Positions 18,187 to 26,444 of a stretch of DNA of 64,000 nucleotides are shown in pieces. Source of the DNA: PoT sp049331405 (GTDB lineage: Bacteria; Planctomycetota; Planctomycetia; Isosphaerales; Isosphaeraceae); the NCBI RefSeq assembly GCF_049331405.1, contig NZ_CP186274.1, forward strand, positions 1,178,001 to 1,242,000, in the 5' to 3' direction. The position numbers and the translations under genes are program-made. How positions within the stretch are numbered: the first letter of the stretch is position 1; each line of letters starts with the position of its first letter. Under the pieces are notes generated by a model. That model ran no database searches, had not been told where the DNA came from, and saw only the letters and a program-made list of their open reading frames with translations.

Positions 18187-19232
18187 CGCACGCCCTGCCA
18201 GCGGCCGCCGGCGAGGGTCACGCGCTCATGCCCCTGGAAGATGGACGTCTTGGCGAAGTAGCCTTCGAGCGACGCCATCCGCTTCTTCAAGGCCTCGAGC
18301 GTCGCGCTCTCCTGCTCGATCTTCTCGCGGAGCTCCCGGGTCGTCTTGGTGCCGAGGTAGTACCAGTACGCCTGGACCCCCTTGGTCCGCTTCTGGAGCA
18401 GGGAGTCATTCAGCTTGAGCAGCTCTGCCTTCTCCGCGGCCTTCGCCTGCACGATCTTGTAGGCCGTGTAGGCGAAGGGGGCCGGCAGGTAGTCGAAGTA
18501 GGCGTTCTCCGGCTTGATCGAGGCCGGGCTGATCATGATCTGCCGGTTCTGCTCGAACCAGGGGTGGAACCGGGTGCGGACGAGGTCCTCGAGCGCCGGG
18601 TCGATGGCCGGGAGCGGGGCCGGGCCGGCGCCCGGGGCCGCGTGCCTCGGCGTGCCGGGCTCGGGCTCGTTGCTCACCGTCTGGAAGAGGTCGGCCTTCG
18701 ACACGAGGATGACCAGCGGGACCTGCGGGAGGTCCTTCGAGAGCGTCCCGAGCCGGCCGATCTTGTTCCGATCCTTGACCTTCCGGGATTCGAGCGTCGC
18801 GCTCTCGACGCAGAGGAAGAGGCAGTCGGCCTCGGTCAGTTGCGTGCGCAGGGTCTCGTCTTCCTCGGGCGTCGCGTCCTCCCACAGGGCCGCGCCGCGG
18901 TAGTCGACCCAGGATATGTTGATGAGAGGCTTCTGGCTCGCGCGCAGCTCGAGCAGGTAGGTCATCGGGAAGTCGGTGCCCGGCGGGCTCCAATCCTCGT
19001 CCTCGATCTTCTCCCAGAGGGTGCGGAAGATGGCGTCGTCGCGATCATTCTGCGTGTAGAGCGTGAACGGCAGCTTCAGGGAGAAGTCGCTGAAGGCATT
19101 GTACATGCCGTACATGAAGCAGGTCTTCCCGCTCCCTGTGTGCCCCAGCATGCCCACCTTGGCTTCGGCGATAATCGTTGACAAGGGCGAGTCCTCGGCG
19201 CGGAAATGGGAAGGGTCCTGAGCCAGGAACAT
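18183..19232 (-). CDS. TRAFAC-like P-loop GTPase
   Basis: A 349-residue protein with a complete GTPase core: Walker A GHTGSGKT at about 30-37, a G3-type DYRGAAL preceded by a hydrophobic strand, and a G4-like VILVSKADLF that replaces NKxD with SKAD. The C-terminal third is helical with a coiled coil (REKIEQESATLEALKKRMASLE), suggesting oligomerisation or partner binding. The pattern fits the small bacterial GTPases paired with accessory proteins (double-GTPase/TRAFAC-type); no membrane helix is visible. The start is uncertain: ATG 19232 is given, but a TTG at 19184 has a better ribosome binding site (GAGGA, about eight bases before). The open frame extends much further upstream without motifs. 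Confidence 0.82.
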   Translation of the reverse strand: MFLAQDPSHFRAEDSPLSTIIAEAKVGMLGHTGSGKTCFMYGMYNAFSDFSLKLPFTLYTQNDRDDAIFRTLWEKIEDEDWSPPGTDFPMTYLLELRASQKPLINISWVDYRGAALWEDATPEEDETLRTQLTEADCLFLCVESATLESRKVKDRNKIGRLGTLSKDLPQVPLVILVSKADLFQTVSNEPEPGTPRHAAPGAGPAPLPAIDPALEDLVRTRFHPWFEQNRQIMISPASIKPENAYFDYLPAPFAYTAYKIVQAKAAEKAELLKLNDSLLQKRTKGVQAYWYYLGTKTTRELREKIEQESATLEALKKRMASLEGYFAKTSIFQGHERVTLAGGRWQGVR

Positions 19233-20044
19233 AAATTTGTGCAGCCCTGGGTACGAAGTCGACACCGGCGGCCGGCGAGGGTTCCCGGGCAAGACGTGGG
19301 GATTCGACAAGCCGCGATCGGCCCCCATCCCTTTTGCCCTGACATCCCTCGAATGCCCAGATTCCCCGGCTTCCCCAGTACGGTACGACGGGACGCCAAC
19401 CGGGAAGGGGCCGGGCCCTCTCGCCGACGACAGGCCGGTCGAGGCCACGCCACTCCGCCGAGGCCGCACGCCGGAATTCCACGGCGACCAGACGCATCGG
19501 CGGCTTGCAAGCGTCGCCAGCCGATCCACTCGACCGATGGGTTCAGGGCGGCCAGAACCAAGATCGCGATAGCTTAACGTCCCGCGGGAATGATGCGGAG
19601 AGGAATTTCCCGGGAGCCCCTTCTCGTACGAACGGCACGGTCGACGCCAATCGTACGGTAAATTACCCCAAATACCCGCATTCACGTGAATCGCTTCCGT
19701 TGGAGTTCATTCTTCAACGAAAGAGTCTCGAAGATGCAACTTGCGCTCCGTTCCGGTGACGTCCCGCGTCGTCTCGCCGGAATTCCTTGGCCAGCGGCAC
19801 ATGCTGATGCAACATCGCGCGGTATCGTCGTAGTCGTCGTCTGGCTAGCTGCGGGGGGTAACGAGCCTTGGGGGTTCCCTGGAGCGACCCTCTCCTCTAG
19901 GTGCGGTTGAGTGAGTCGCCTCATCCCGGCCGTCGACGGCGGGCAACTTTTCGACGGGTCTGATGACGACCTCCGCGGCGTCGGCTACGCTGGTCGGCCG
20001 TTGTGATCCTCGGCGTGGGCCTTACTTCCTTCCAGGAGCCGACT
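19233..20044. other. Long intergenic region between divergent genes
   Basis: About 810 bases between the GTPase operon and the SGNH hydrolase. The leftward frame of the GTPase stays open through about 450 bases of it, but that extension is Arg/Pro/Ser-rich, without conserved-looking motifs, and reads like non-coding GC-rich DNA. AT-richer stretches around 19650-19740 are the best promoter candidates. Nothing else is recognised. Confidence 0.45.
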
Positions 20045-20779
20045 TTGAGACTCATTTCGGCCAGGCATGCGGTGGTGGTGGCGATCCTCGGGCTGGCGTT
20101 CTCATGCCTGCTGACGATGGCGGCGCCTGGGGACGGCCTCAAGGTCGGGACCTTGCCCGTCGGCAAGGTCGTGTTCCTGGGTAACAGCATCACGCTGCAC
20201 GGCCCCGCGCCCTCGATCGGCTGGACGGGCGACTGGGGCATGGCCGCGACCTCGCGCGAGAAGGATTACGTCCATCGGCTCCTGGACCTAATCGCGAAAG
20301 AGGCCGGAGGCGCCCCGAAGGCGATGATCCGCAACATCGCCGATTTCGAGCGGAACCAGACCGACTTCAAGACCGGCGAGGCCTTGAAGGAGGAACTCGC
20401 CTTCGAGCCCGACGTCGTCATCCTCGCGATCGGCGAGAACGCCCCGTCGCCGAAGACGGATGAAGAGCGCCGGCGTTTCGCCGACGCCTTGCGGGATCTC
20501 CTCGCCCAGATCCATCAGCATGGCCATCCCAGGGTCTTCGTCCGGAGCGAGTTCTGGGCCGATGCCGAGAAGGATCGGATCCTCAAAAAGGCCTGCGACG
20601 ACGCCGGCGGGATCTACGTCGACATCGAGAAACTGGGTGCGGACCCGAGCAACGCCGCGCGATCGGAGCGTCAGATCGAGCACGCCGGCGTCGCCGCCCA
20701 CCCCGGCGACAAGGGCATGTCCGCCATCGCCGACGCCCTCTGGCAAGCCATCAAGCAGGCCGGCCACGCGAAGCCCTGA
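20045..20779 (+). CDS. Secreted SGNH/GDSL-type hydrolase
   Basis: A 244-residue esterase-like protein. The preferred start is a TTG at 20045 with AGGAG seven bases upstream; it begins exactly at a signal peptide (LRLISARHAVVVAILGLAFSCLLTMAA). A GTG at 20003 is an upstream alternative. The GDSL block I is VVFLGNSITLHG, giving the catalytic Ser in a GNSIT variant. A block III-like VVILAIGENAPSP and a terminal AAHPGDKGMSAIADALW, which supplies the catalytic His, follow. Family members remove acyl or acetyl groups from polysaccharides or lipids; the substrate here is unknown. It converges on the next gene with a strong hairpin between them. Confidence 0.85.
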   Translation: MRLISARHAVVVAILGLAFSCLLTMAAPGDGLKVGTLPVGKVVFLGNSITLHGPAPSIGWTGDWGMAATSREKDYVHRLLDLIAKEAGGAPKAMIRNIADFERNQTDFKTGEALKEELAFEPDVVILAIGENAPSPKTDEERRRFADALRDLLAQIHQHGHPRVFVRSEFWADAEKDRILKKACDDAGGIYVDIEKLGADPSNAARSERQIEHAGVAAHPGDKGMSAIADALWQAIKQAGHAKP

Positions 20780-20791
20780 CGCCGATGCCGA

Positions 20792-20827
20792 ACCGGGCGA
20801 TCCACCGAATGCTGGTGATCGCCCGGT
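20792..20827. terminator. Bidirectional terminator hairpin
   Basis: ACCGGGCGATC (20792-20802) pairs perfectly with GATCGCCCGGT (20817-20827), and ACC/GGT inside adds three pairs after a one-base bulge. It stands between two convergent stop codons. Confidence 0.7.
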
Positions 20828-20891
20828 GCTTCAAGGAATCGGAGTGAGATTCAAGATCGCTTCGAATTCCGATGTTGGAGCGGAGAGGCGT

Positions 20892-21848
20892 TCAGGGCCA
20901 GTCGAAGACCGTGAGGACGGCGGAGTGGTCGGACGGCCAGCGGTTCGCGTGCCGATCAATCATCCTGGACTCGCGGGGCTTGAGGGCATCGCCTTTCCAG
21001 TAGATGAAGTCGATCCGGTCCTGGATCTGCTCGGGGAAGAGCGGGGTCCAGGTCCGGTCCTTCGCGCGGTCGATGGCGGGGTTGCAGACCCGGTACGAGT
21101 CCCGGAACCCGGCGTCGGCCACGGCCTTCGTCACGGGCCACTCGGCGACGAGGCCGTACTGGGAGCGGGCCTCCTCGACGTAATCGAGATGCGAGTTGCT
21201 GTTGAAGTCGCCCGCGAGGATGACGGGGACCCCCTTGAGGTCGGCGGTCTTCTCGCGGATCCCCGCGAGGATCTCGCGGATCTCGACGACGCGGCTCGGC
21301 CCGTCCTTGGCGAGGAGGTCGGCGGCGTCGCGGCCGTCGCGCGAGTGCGGGTCGGTCCAGATGTCGTCGACGTAGTGGATCCAGACGGAGAAGACGGCGA
21401 ACTGCTTGCCGTCTGGCCGCTCGATCAGGGCCCCCACGCAGTGGAAAGGCTTGTAGACCGAGAGGTCCTTCTTCACCGGCCAGCGGCTGTGGATCGAGAC
21501 GTTCGTACCCCTGGGGAGGAAGTGGAAGCCGAGCCCTTTGGAGATGACCTCGCCGCTCCCATAAGTCTCGACCATCGTGACGACGTCGGCCCCGCTCTCC
21601 TCGATCACGTCGACGACCCGCTTCTGCTTGGCCGCCTTGATGGCCGGATCCGAGGTCTTCTTCGCCTCATCGCCGCCGTTCCAGATATTCCAGTTCAGCA
21701 CCCGCAGCTCCTGCGGGCGTTCCTCGCCCCGCGCCGAGGCCGTGCAGACGGCCAGCGCCACGAGCGCGAGGAACGTGAGCCGCGAGGTTCGGCGAGTGTC
21801 TTTCTCGCAGCGAGATCGTTTGATGGAACCAGGCGAAAAAATTAACAT
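20892..21848 (-). CDS. Secreted endonuclease/exonuclease/phosphatase-family hydrolase
   Basis: A 318-residue protein with the EEP fold used by DNase I-like nucleases, sphingomyelinases and sugar or inositol phosphatases. Motifs in order are RVLNWNIWNGG (metal-binding Asn), TMVETYG (catalytic Glu), the His-bearing VWIHYVDDIW, ILAGDFNSNSHLD (Asp/Asn pair), RIDFIYWKG and the terminal WPSDHSAVLTVF (Asp-His). An N-terminal hydrophobic stretch (LTFLALVALAVCTASARG) is a signal peptide, so it acts outside the cytoplasm. The start ATG 21848 has only a weak ribosome binding site. The substrate cannot be told from sequence. Confidence 0.88.
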   Translation of the reverse strand: MLIFSPGSIKRSRCEKDTRRTSRLTFLALVALAVCTASARGEERPQELRVLNWNIWNGGDEAKKTSDPAIKAAKQKRVVDVIEESGADVVTMVETYGSGEVISKGLGFHFLPRGTNVSIHSRWPVKKDLSVYKPFHCVGALIERPDGKQFAVFSVWIHYVDDIWTDPHSRDGRDAADLLAKDGPSRVVEIREILAGIREKTADLKGVPVILAGDFNSNSHLDYVEEARSQYGLVAEWPVTKAVADAGFRDSYRVCNPAIDRAKDRTWTPLFPEQIQDRIDFIYWKGDALKPRESRMIDRHANRWPSDHSAVLTVFDWP

Positions 21849-21989
21849 GCGAATACTCTTGGGGGTTGGCGATTCGCGTGGTGCTAAGGTTTTCGGAGAC
21901 GCGCCGCGATTCTAGCATCCTTCGGGATGAGTGCGAGAACTTCGATGTCGGGCAACCTCCTGTCAGATCAGAAGCTTCCCAAACGACGC

Positions 21990-22027
21990 GGGCCGGCCGC
22001 GAGGCGCATGGCTCTCGCGGCCGGCCC
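21990..22027 (-). terminator. Strong hairpin after the DUF2239 gene
   Basis: A perfect 14-base inverted repeat (GGGCCGGCCGCGAG at 21990-22003 with 22014-22027) with a ten-base loop. It starts 12 bases beyond the stop of the leftward DUF2239 gene. Confidence 0.75.
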
Positions 22028-22039
22028 GATTGATCCGGC

Positions 22040-22663
22040 TCACTTCACGGCGTCCTGGAAAACGACGTCGGCGAGCTTCCTGGCGTGGTCGCGGACGTCG
22101 GTCGGCCAGTCCTGCGTCAGATCCGAAAAACGAAGCCGATCGCCGGCGAAGAGGGCGCGGTTGGCTTCCTCGAAGCCTGGCTGGTTGCCGGCCATCGCCG
22201 AGATGAAGCGATAGGCGGCCTCCTGAGACTTGCGGAGCCGGTCCTTGCCCTCGTTGGCCCGCCTGGCGTCCTCGACGAGCTTGCGGAGCGCCACCGAGGC
22301 ACCTCCGGGCTGGCCGTTGAGCCATTCCCAGTGCCGAGGCAGGAGCGTCACCTCGCGGGCGACCACTCCCAGCTTGGGCCGGCCGGGGCCTCTCGGCGAA
22401 GTGCCTTCACCCTCGGCAGGGCTCGGGGCGAGCCGCTCGGCATAGTAGGGGGAACCCTCGAGCCGCTTCAAGACATCCTCGGCCGTCCCCCGGAAATCGA
22501 CCTCGATGAGCTCGCTCGTGGCGTCATCGAAGATGAGGACCGGAGCCCGCTCGCCGCGGTCGAGCACCCCCTTCGTCGAGAGGGCCACCTGCACCAGGTC
22601 GCCCGAGGCGATCCGGTCCGTCCCCTCGAAGGCCGTGCAATATGTCGGAGTTCGCGTCTCCAT
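22040..22663 (-). CDS. DUF2239 family protein
   Basis: A 207-residue cytoplasmic protein of the DUF2239 type, recognised from the N-terminal CTAFEGTDRIASGDLVQVAL, the LIFDDATSELIEVDFRG segment, and the family hallmark GRPKLGVVAREVTLLPRHWEWL followed by QPGGASVALRKLVEDAR. The last segment resembles a ribbon-helix-helix-like or nucleic-acid-binding helix pair, but the function is unknown. The start ATG 22663 has AAAGGA eight bases upstream. Two CCCGGG-centred dyads 50-90 bases upstream are likely operators (separate entry), and a 14-base hairpin ends the unit, so it appears to be a singly regulated gene. Confidence 0.85.
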   Translation of the reverse strand: METRTPTYCTAFEGTDRIASGDLVQVALSTKGVLDRGERAPVLIFDDATSELIEVDFRGTAEDVLKRLEGSPYYAERLAPSPAEGEGTSPRGPGRPKLGVVAREVTLLPRHWEWLNGQPGGASVALRKLVEDARRANEGKDRLRKSQEAAYRFISAMAGNQPGFEEANRALFAGDRLRFSDLTQDWPTDVRDHARKLADVVFQDAVK

Positions 22664-22714
22664 CGCCTGTTCCTTTCGTGTTCGTCCTAGACCTGTGTGA
22701 CTGTCGAAGGGATA

Positions 22715-22753
22715 TTACCCGGGCGAAAACAGAAGTCAATATTGCCCGGGTAA
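22715..22753. promoter_or_regulatory. Pair of CCCGGG-centred dyads upstream of DUF2239
   Basis: TTACCCGGGCGAA (22715-22727) and TTGCCCGGGTAA (22742-22753) are two near-copies of an ideal TTACCCGGGTAA palindrome about 26-27 bases apart, embedded in AT-rich DNA. They lie 52-90 bases upstream of the DUF2239 start, in the expected promoter zone. Which regulator binds is unknown. Confidence 0.55.
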
Positions 22754-22872
22754 AATTGTCGGCGAATTCCGGAGGAAGGAGCCGGCGGCTCCTGAACGGC
22801 GAGTTCCTCGAGTCGGTCGAGGAGGAGCCGGCGTTCGGGCTTGGTGCAGGGGAAGGACCTGGCGCAACGTCG

Positions 22873-22910
22873 CGAGCCTCCGCCACGCCTGTTGGCGGGG
22901 CGGAGGCTCG
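22873..22910 (-). terminator. Strong hairpin after the YciI gene
   Basis: A 12-base perfect stem (CGAGCCTCCGCC at 22873-22884 with 22899-22910) with an inner CGCC/GGCG pair in the loop. It lies 36 bases past the stop of the leftward YciI-like gene. Confidence 0.7.
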
Positions 22911-22945
22911 ACGAGTTCGTGGACGCAGGGCTCGAGGCTGATCGA

Positions 22946-23308
22946 TCAGTCGTCGCCGCAGCCGAGCGGGTCGACCTCGCGGATGACGATGCTGCCGTAC
23001 TGGAGGTGGGGGCAGTCTCGGGCCAGCTCGACGGCCTCCTCGTAGCTCGAGGCCCGGATCGTGAAGTAGCCGGCGACCACTTCCTTGGTCTCGGTATAAG
23101 GGCCGTCGACGACCGTGACCTTGCCCTCTCGGCTCGAGAGGAGCTTGCCCCCTTCCTCCTTCAGCTTGTCGCTCGACACCAGCCTGTCTGCCGTGACGAT
23201 CCTGTCCTTCCAGGCCCGGTACTTCTCGAGGATCTTCCGGATGTCTTCGGGTGATGCTTCGTCGAAAGCCTTGGGCTCGTCGTTCCGGAGCAGCATGAAT
23301 CGGGGCAT
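22946..23308 (-). CDS. YciI-related (YCII domain) protein
   Basis: A 120-residue single-domain protein with the YCII/DGPF fold: MPRFMLLRNDE at the start, a central VTVVDGPYTETKEVVAGYFTI (the DGPF-like motif), and SYEEAVELARDCPHLQYGSIVIREV at the end. The start ATG 23308 has AAGGAT eight bases upstream. DGPF-type proteins often sit with extracytoplasmic-function sigma factors, but none is adjacent here. It follows the secreted beta-barrel-like gene by 78 bases on the same strand and may be co-transcribed with it. The biochemical role is unknown. Confidence 0.88.
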   Translation of the reverse strand: MPRFMLLRNDEPKAFDEASPEDIRKILEKYRAWKDRIVTADRLVSSDKLKEEGGKLLSSREGKVTVVDGPYTETKEVVAGYFTIRASSYEEAVELARDCPHLQYGSIVIREVDPLGCGDD

Positions 23309-23386
23309 GGGCGAATCCTTCTGGAAAACGATCGTCTCGAAGCGTCCGGCGGCGGCTGATGCGAGCCGATCAGGGCAGGTCCGGCC

Positions 23387-23914
23387 TCACTTCGTCTTGC
23401 GGACGAGGTCCAGGTTCACCTTGTGGCAGTCCTTGCCGGCCTTGCAGTTGACCCACTCGGCCTTGAAGTGGTCCTTGTCGATCAGGGTGAAGGTCGCCCG
23501 GCTCATGTAGCTGTCATCCTTCGACTTGAGGTTGCCGACGCTGACGACCTCGAAGGGGATCTTGCTGACGTCGATGCCCGACTCGGCCTTCATCCGGGGC
23601 TGGTTGCCGAGGACGCAGTAGTGTGTCAGGATGAGGTCGTCGCCATCAAGGGTGTACATCGTGATCATTTCATTGCCCTCGCCGCAGGAGATCTTCTCCT
23701 CCACGGCGGAGCCCCCGGCCGTGACCCGGAACGAGCTGACGTGCTTGTTGGTCGGCTTACCGTCCTTGTCGGCCTCGACCCAGTCCCCCTCGAGCGCCTT
23801 GATCGCTTCGAACCGGGCCGCATTCACGGACGAGGCCTTCTCGGCCGCGTTGGCCGTCGCCACGATCGCCAGCAGGGCCACGACGAACACCGAGAGCTTG
23901 GTCGCGTACTTCAT
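23387..23914 (-). CDS. Secreted lipocalin-like small protein
   Basis: A 175-residue protein with an N-terminal signal peptide (MKYATKLSVFVVALLAIVATANA). The mature part looks like a beta-barrel of alternating strands: LEGDWVEADKDG, SSFRVTAGGSAVEEKI, MITMYTLDGDDLILTHYC, GNQPRMKAESG, then SYMSRATFTLIDKDHFKAEW. The THYCxxGNQPRM pattern recurs in hypothetical exported proteins I associate with planctomycetes and others; the fold resembles lipocalin or heme-binding barrels, but no ligand residue can be assigned. Three or four Cys are present and could form disulfides. The start ATG 23914 has GAGGAG eight bases upstream. Confidence 0.8.
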   Translation of the reverse strand: MKYATKLSVFVVALLAIVATANAAEKASSVNAARFEAIKALEGDWVEADKDGKPTNKHVSSFRVTAGGSAVEEKISCGEGNEMITMYTLDGDDLILTHYCVLGNQPRMKAESGIDVSKIPFEVVSVGNLKSKDDSYMSRATFTLIDKDHFKAEWVNCKAGKDCHKVNLDLVRKTK

Positions 23915-24340
23915 CAGACATCTCCTCGCATGAAACCCCGTCGAAGCCTCACCGTTGGCCCCGACGCAATCCAGACGAACGGGCGGGGCCGAAATCGACG
24001 ACGACTTTTCGAATTCCTCGAAAATCGTCCCCGGGCACTCTGCGAGGCGGCTCGTCGCGCTCGGAGTCGAACTTGAATGGATCTCGAAAAACGAAGGGTG
24101 AAAAGGTTCTTGAAGATTCTCCCTTGGAATTCCTGAAGTTTGGGTGTCGAGCGGCCGACGGATCGGCGATCGCCGAGGGATGGAGAGGGACTCCGAATCG
24201 GTTCGTCGAGGGGAATCGGGGAAAGGCAGCGGCCGGATTGGGCGGCGACCCCTACCGTCTGTTTTTGCCGGCCCTTTCTGTATAGATTCGATCGCCAAGG
24301 GTCTGCTCGTCCTTTCCGAGGCTGCTCGAGGGGTTTCAAG
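23915..24340. other. Intergenic region between divergent genes
   Basis: This 426-base gap contains the promoters of the leftward lipocalin-like gene and the rightward oxidoreductase. No motif-bearing frame, hairpin or operator was recognised. Confidence 0.45.
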
Positions 24341-25681
<1,341 letters not shown>

Positions 25682-25720
25682 CGCCTTCGCTTGCAATAGA
25701 GCGAATGACCAGGGTGATCC

Positions 25721-25763
25721 GCCCCGGAGTCCGGTTCAACCGGGCGCCGGGGCTTTTTCTTTT
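25721..25763 (+). terminator. Intrinsic terminator of the Gfo/Idh/MocA gene
   Basis: GCCCCGG (25721-25727) pairs with CCGGGGC (25747-25753), with an inner CCGG-TTCAA-CCGG stem. It is followed directly by TTTTTCTTTT. This is the clearest Rho-independent terminator in the window. Confidence 0.9.
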
Positions 25764-25839
25764 GCACTAGCAAAGGATTTTGATGTGAATGATTCGGTCG
25801 CAGCCAGACTTGTCTAGAAATTACGAAATGCAAGTATAG

Positions 25840-26307
25840 TCAGCAGATCGAGTGTCCGTCGACCAGCTCGCGGATGAGGATGGCCTTGCCGTCGCGGAAG
25901 GTGAAGAGCTGGGCCCAGTGGAGGTCGTAGTCGGTGCCGGGGCCCTTGAATCGGCCGCGCTCGCGGGCGATGACGATCACGGTGTCCCCCTGGGCGACCA
26001 CGTGCTGGATCTCGGGCTGCTGCTCCTCGACGCCCGAGAAGTTCTCGAGGATGGCCCGCGAGACCTCGTCGCGACCCCGCCAACGCCCGCGGAAGGGCAG
26101 CCCCTCGGGGCCGGTGATCTCGAGCTCGATGTCGTCGTGGAAGTTCCGGAAGGCCGACTCGAAGTCGCCGCGGATGATGTGGTGATACATCTCCCTGGTG
26201 AGCCGGACGTGTCCCGCCTCGGTGGCCTTGTGGCCGACCTCGGCGTCGCCCTCCGCGAAGGCCTGCTCGATCCGGTCGAGGAAACGACTCATCGTCTCGG
26301 TTGACAT
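25840..26307 (-). CDS. SnoaL-like / NTF2-fold protein
   Basis: A 155-residue protein with a cone-shaped NTF2-like fold: helical start (FLDRIEQAFAEGD), HIIRGDFESAFRNFHDDIELEITGP, FRGRWRGRDEVSRAILENF, and the strands HVVAQGDTVIVIARERGRF, WAQLFTFRDGKAILIREL. SnoaL-like proteins act as small hydrolases, isomerases or polyketide cyclases; the active site is not evident here. The start ATG 26307 has AAAGGAG seven bases upstream. It lies 137 bases downstream of the FtsK-like gene on the same strand with its own ribosome binding site; whether it shares that transcript is unclear. Confidence 0.85.
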   Translation of the reverse strand: MSTETMSRFLDRIEQAFAEGDAEVGHKATEAGHVRLTREMYHHIIRGDFESAFRNFHDDIELEITGPEGLPFRGRWRGRDEVSRAILENFSGVEEQQPEIQHVVAQGDTVIVIARERGRFKGPGTDYDLHWAQLFTFRDGKAILIRELVDGHSIC

Positions 26308-26444
26308 GAGGGGCTCCTTTGGAGCGCGGCTCGTGTTTGGGAGATAGCTCGCGAGCGAGATGCGATCGTCCGCGTCGAGGCGTCGGTTCCTCTTCCTCGA
26401 GGCAGCGACGTCTCCTTCCATTTTACATAGCTTTGAGATCAGGG

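Noticed and set aside
18183..19685. Extension of the GTPase to an open frame starting at 19685
   Set aside because: The extra 150 residues are Arg/Pro/Ser-rich without motifs, and candidate starts at 19232 and 19184 lie just before the P-loop domain.
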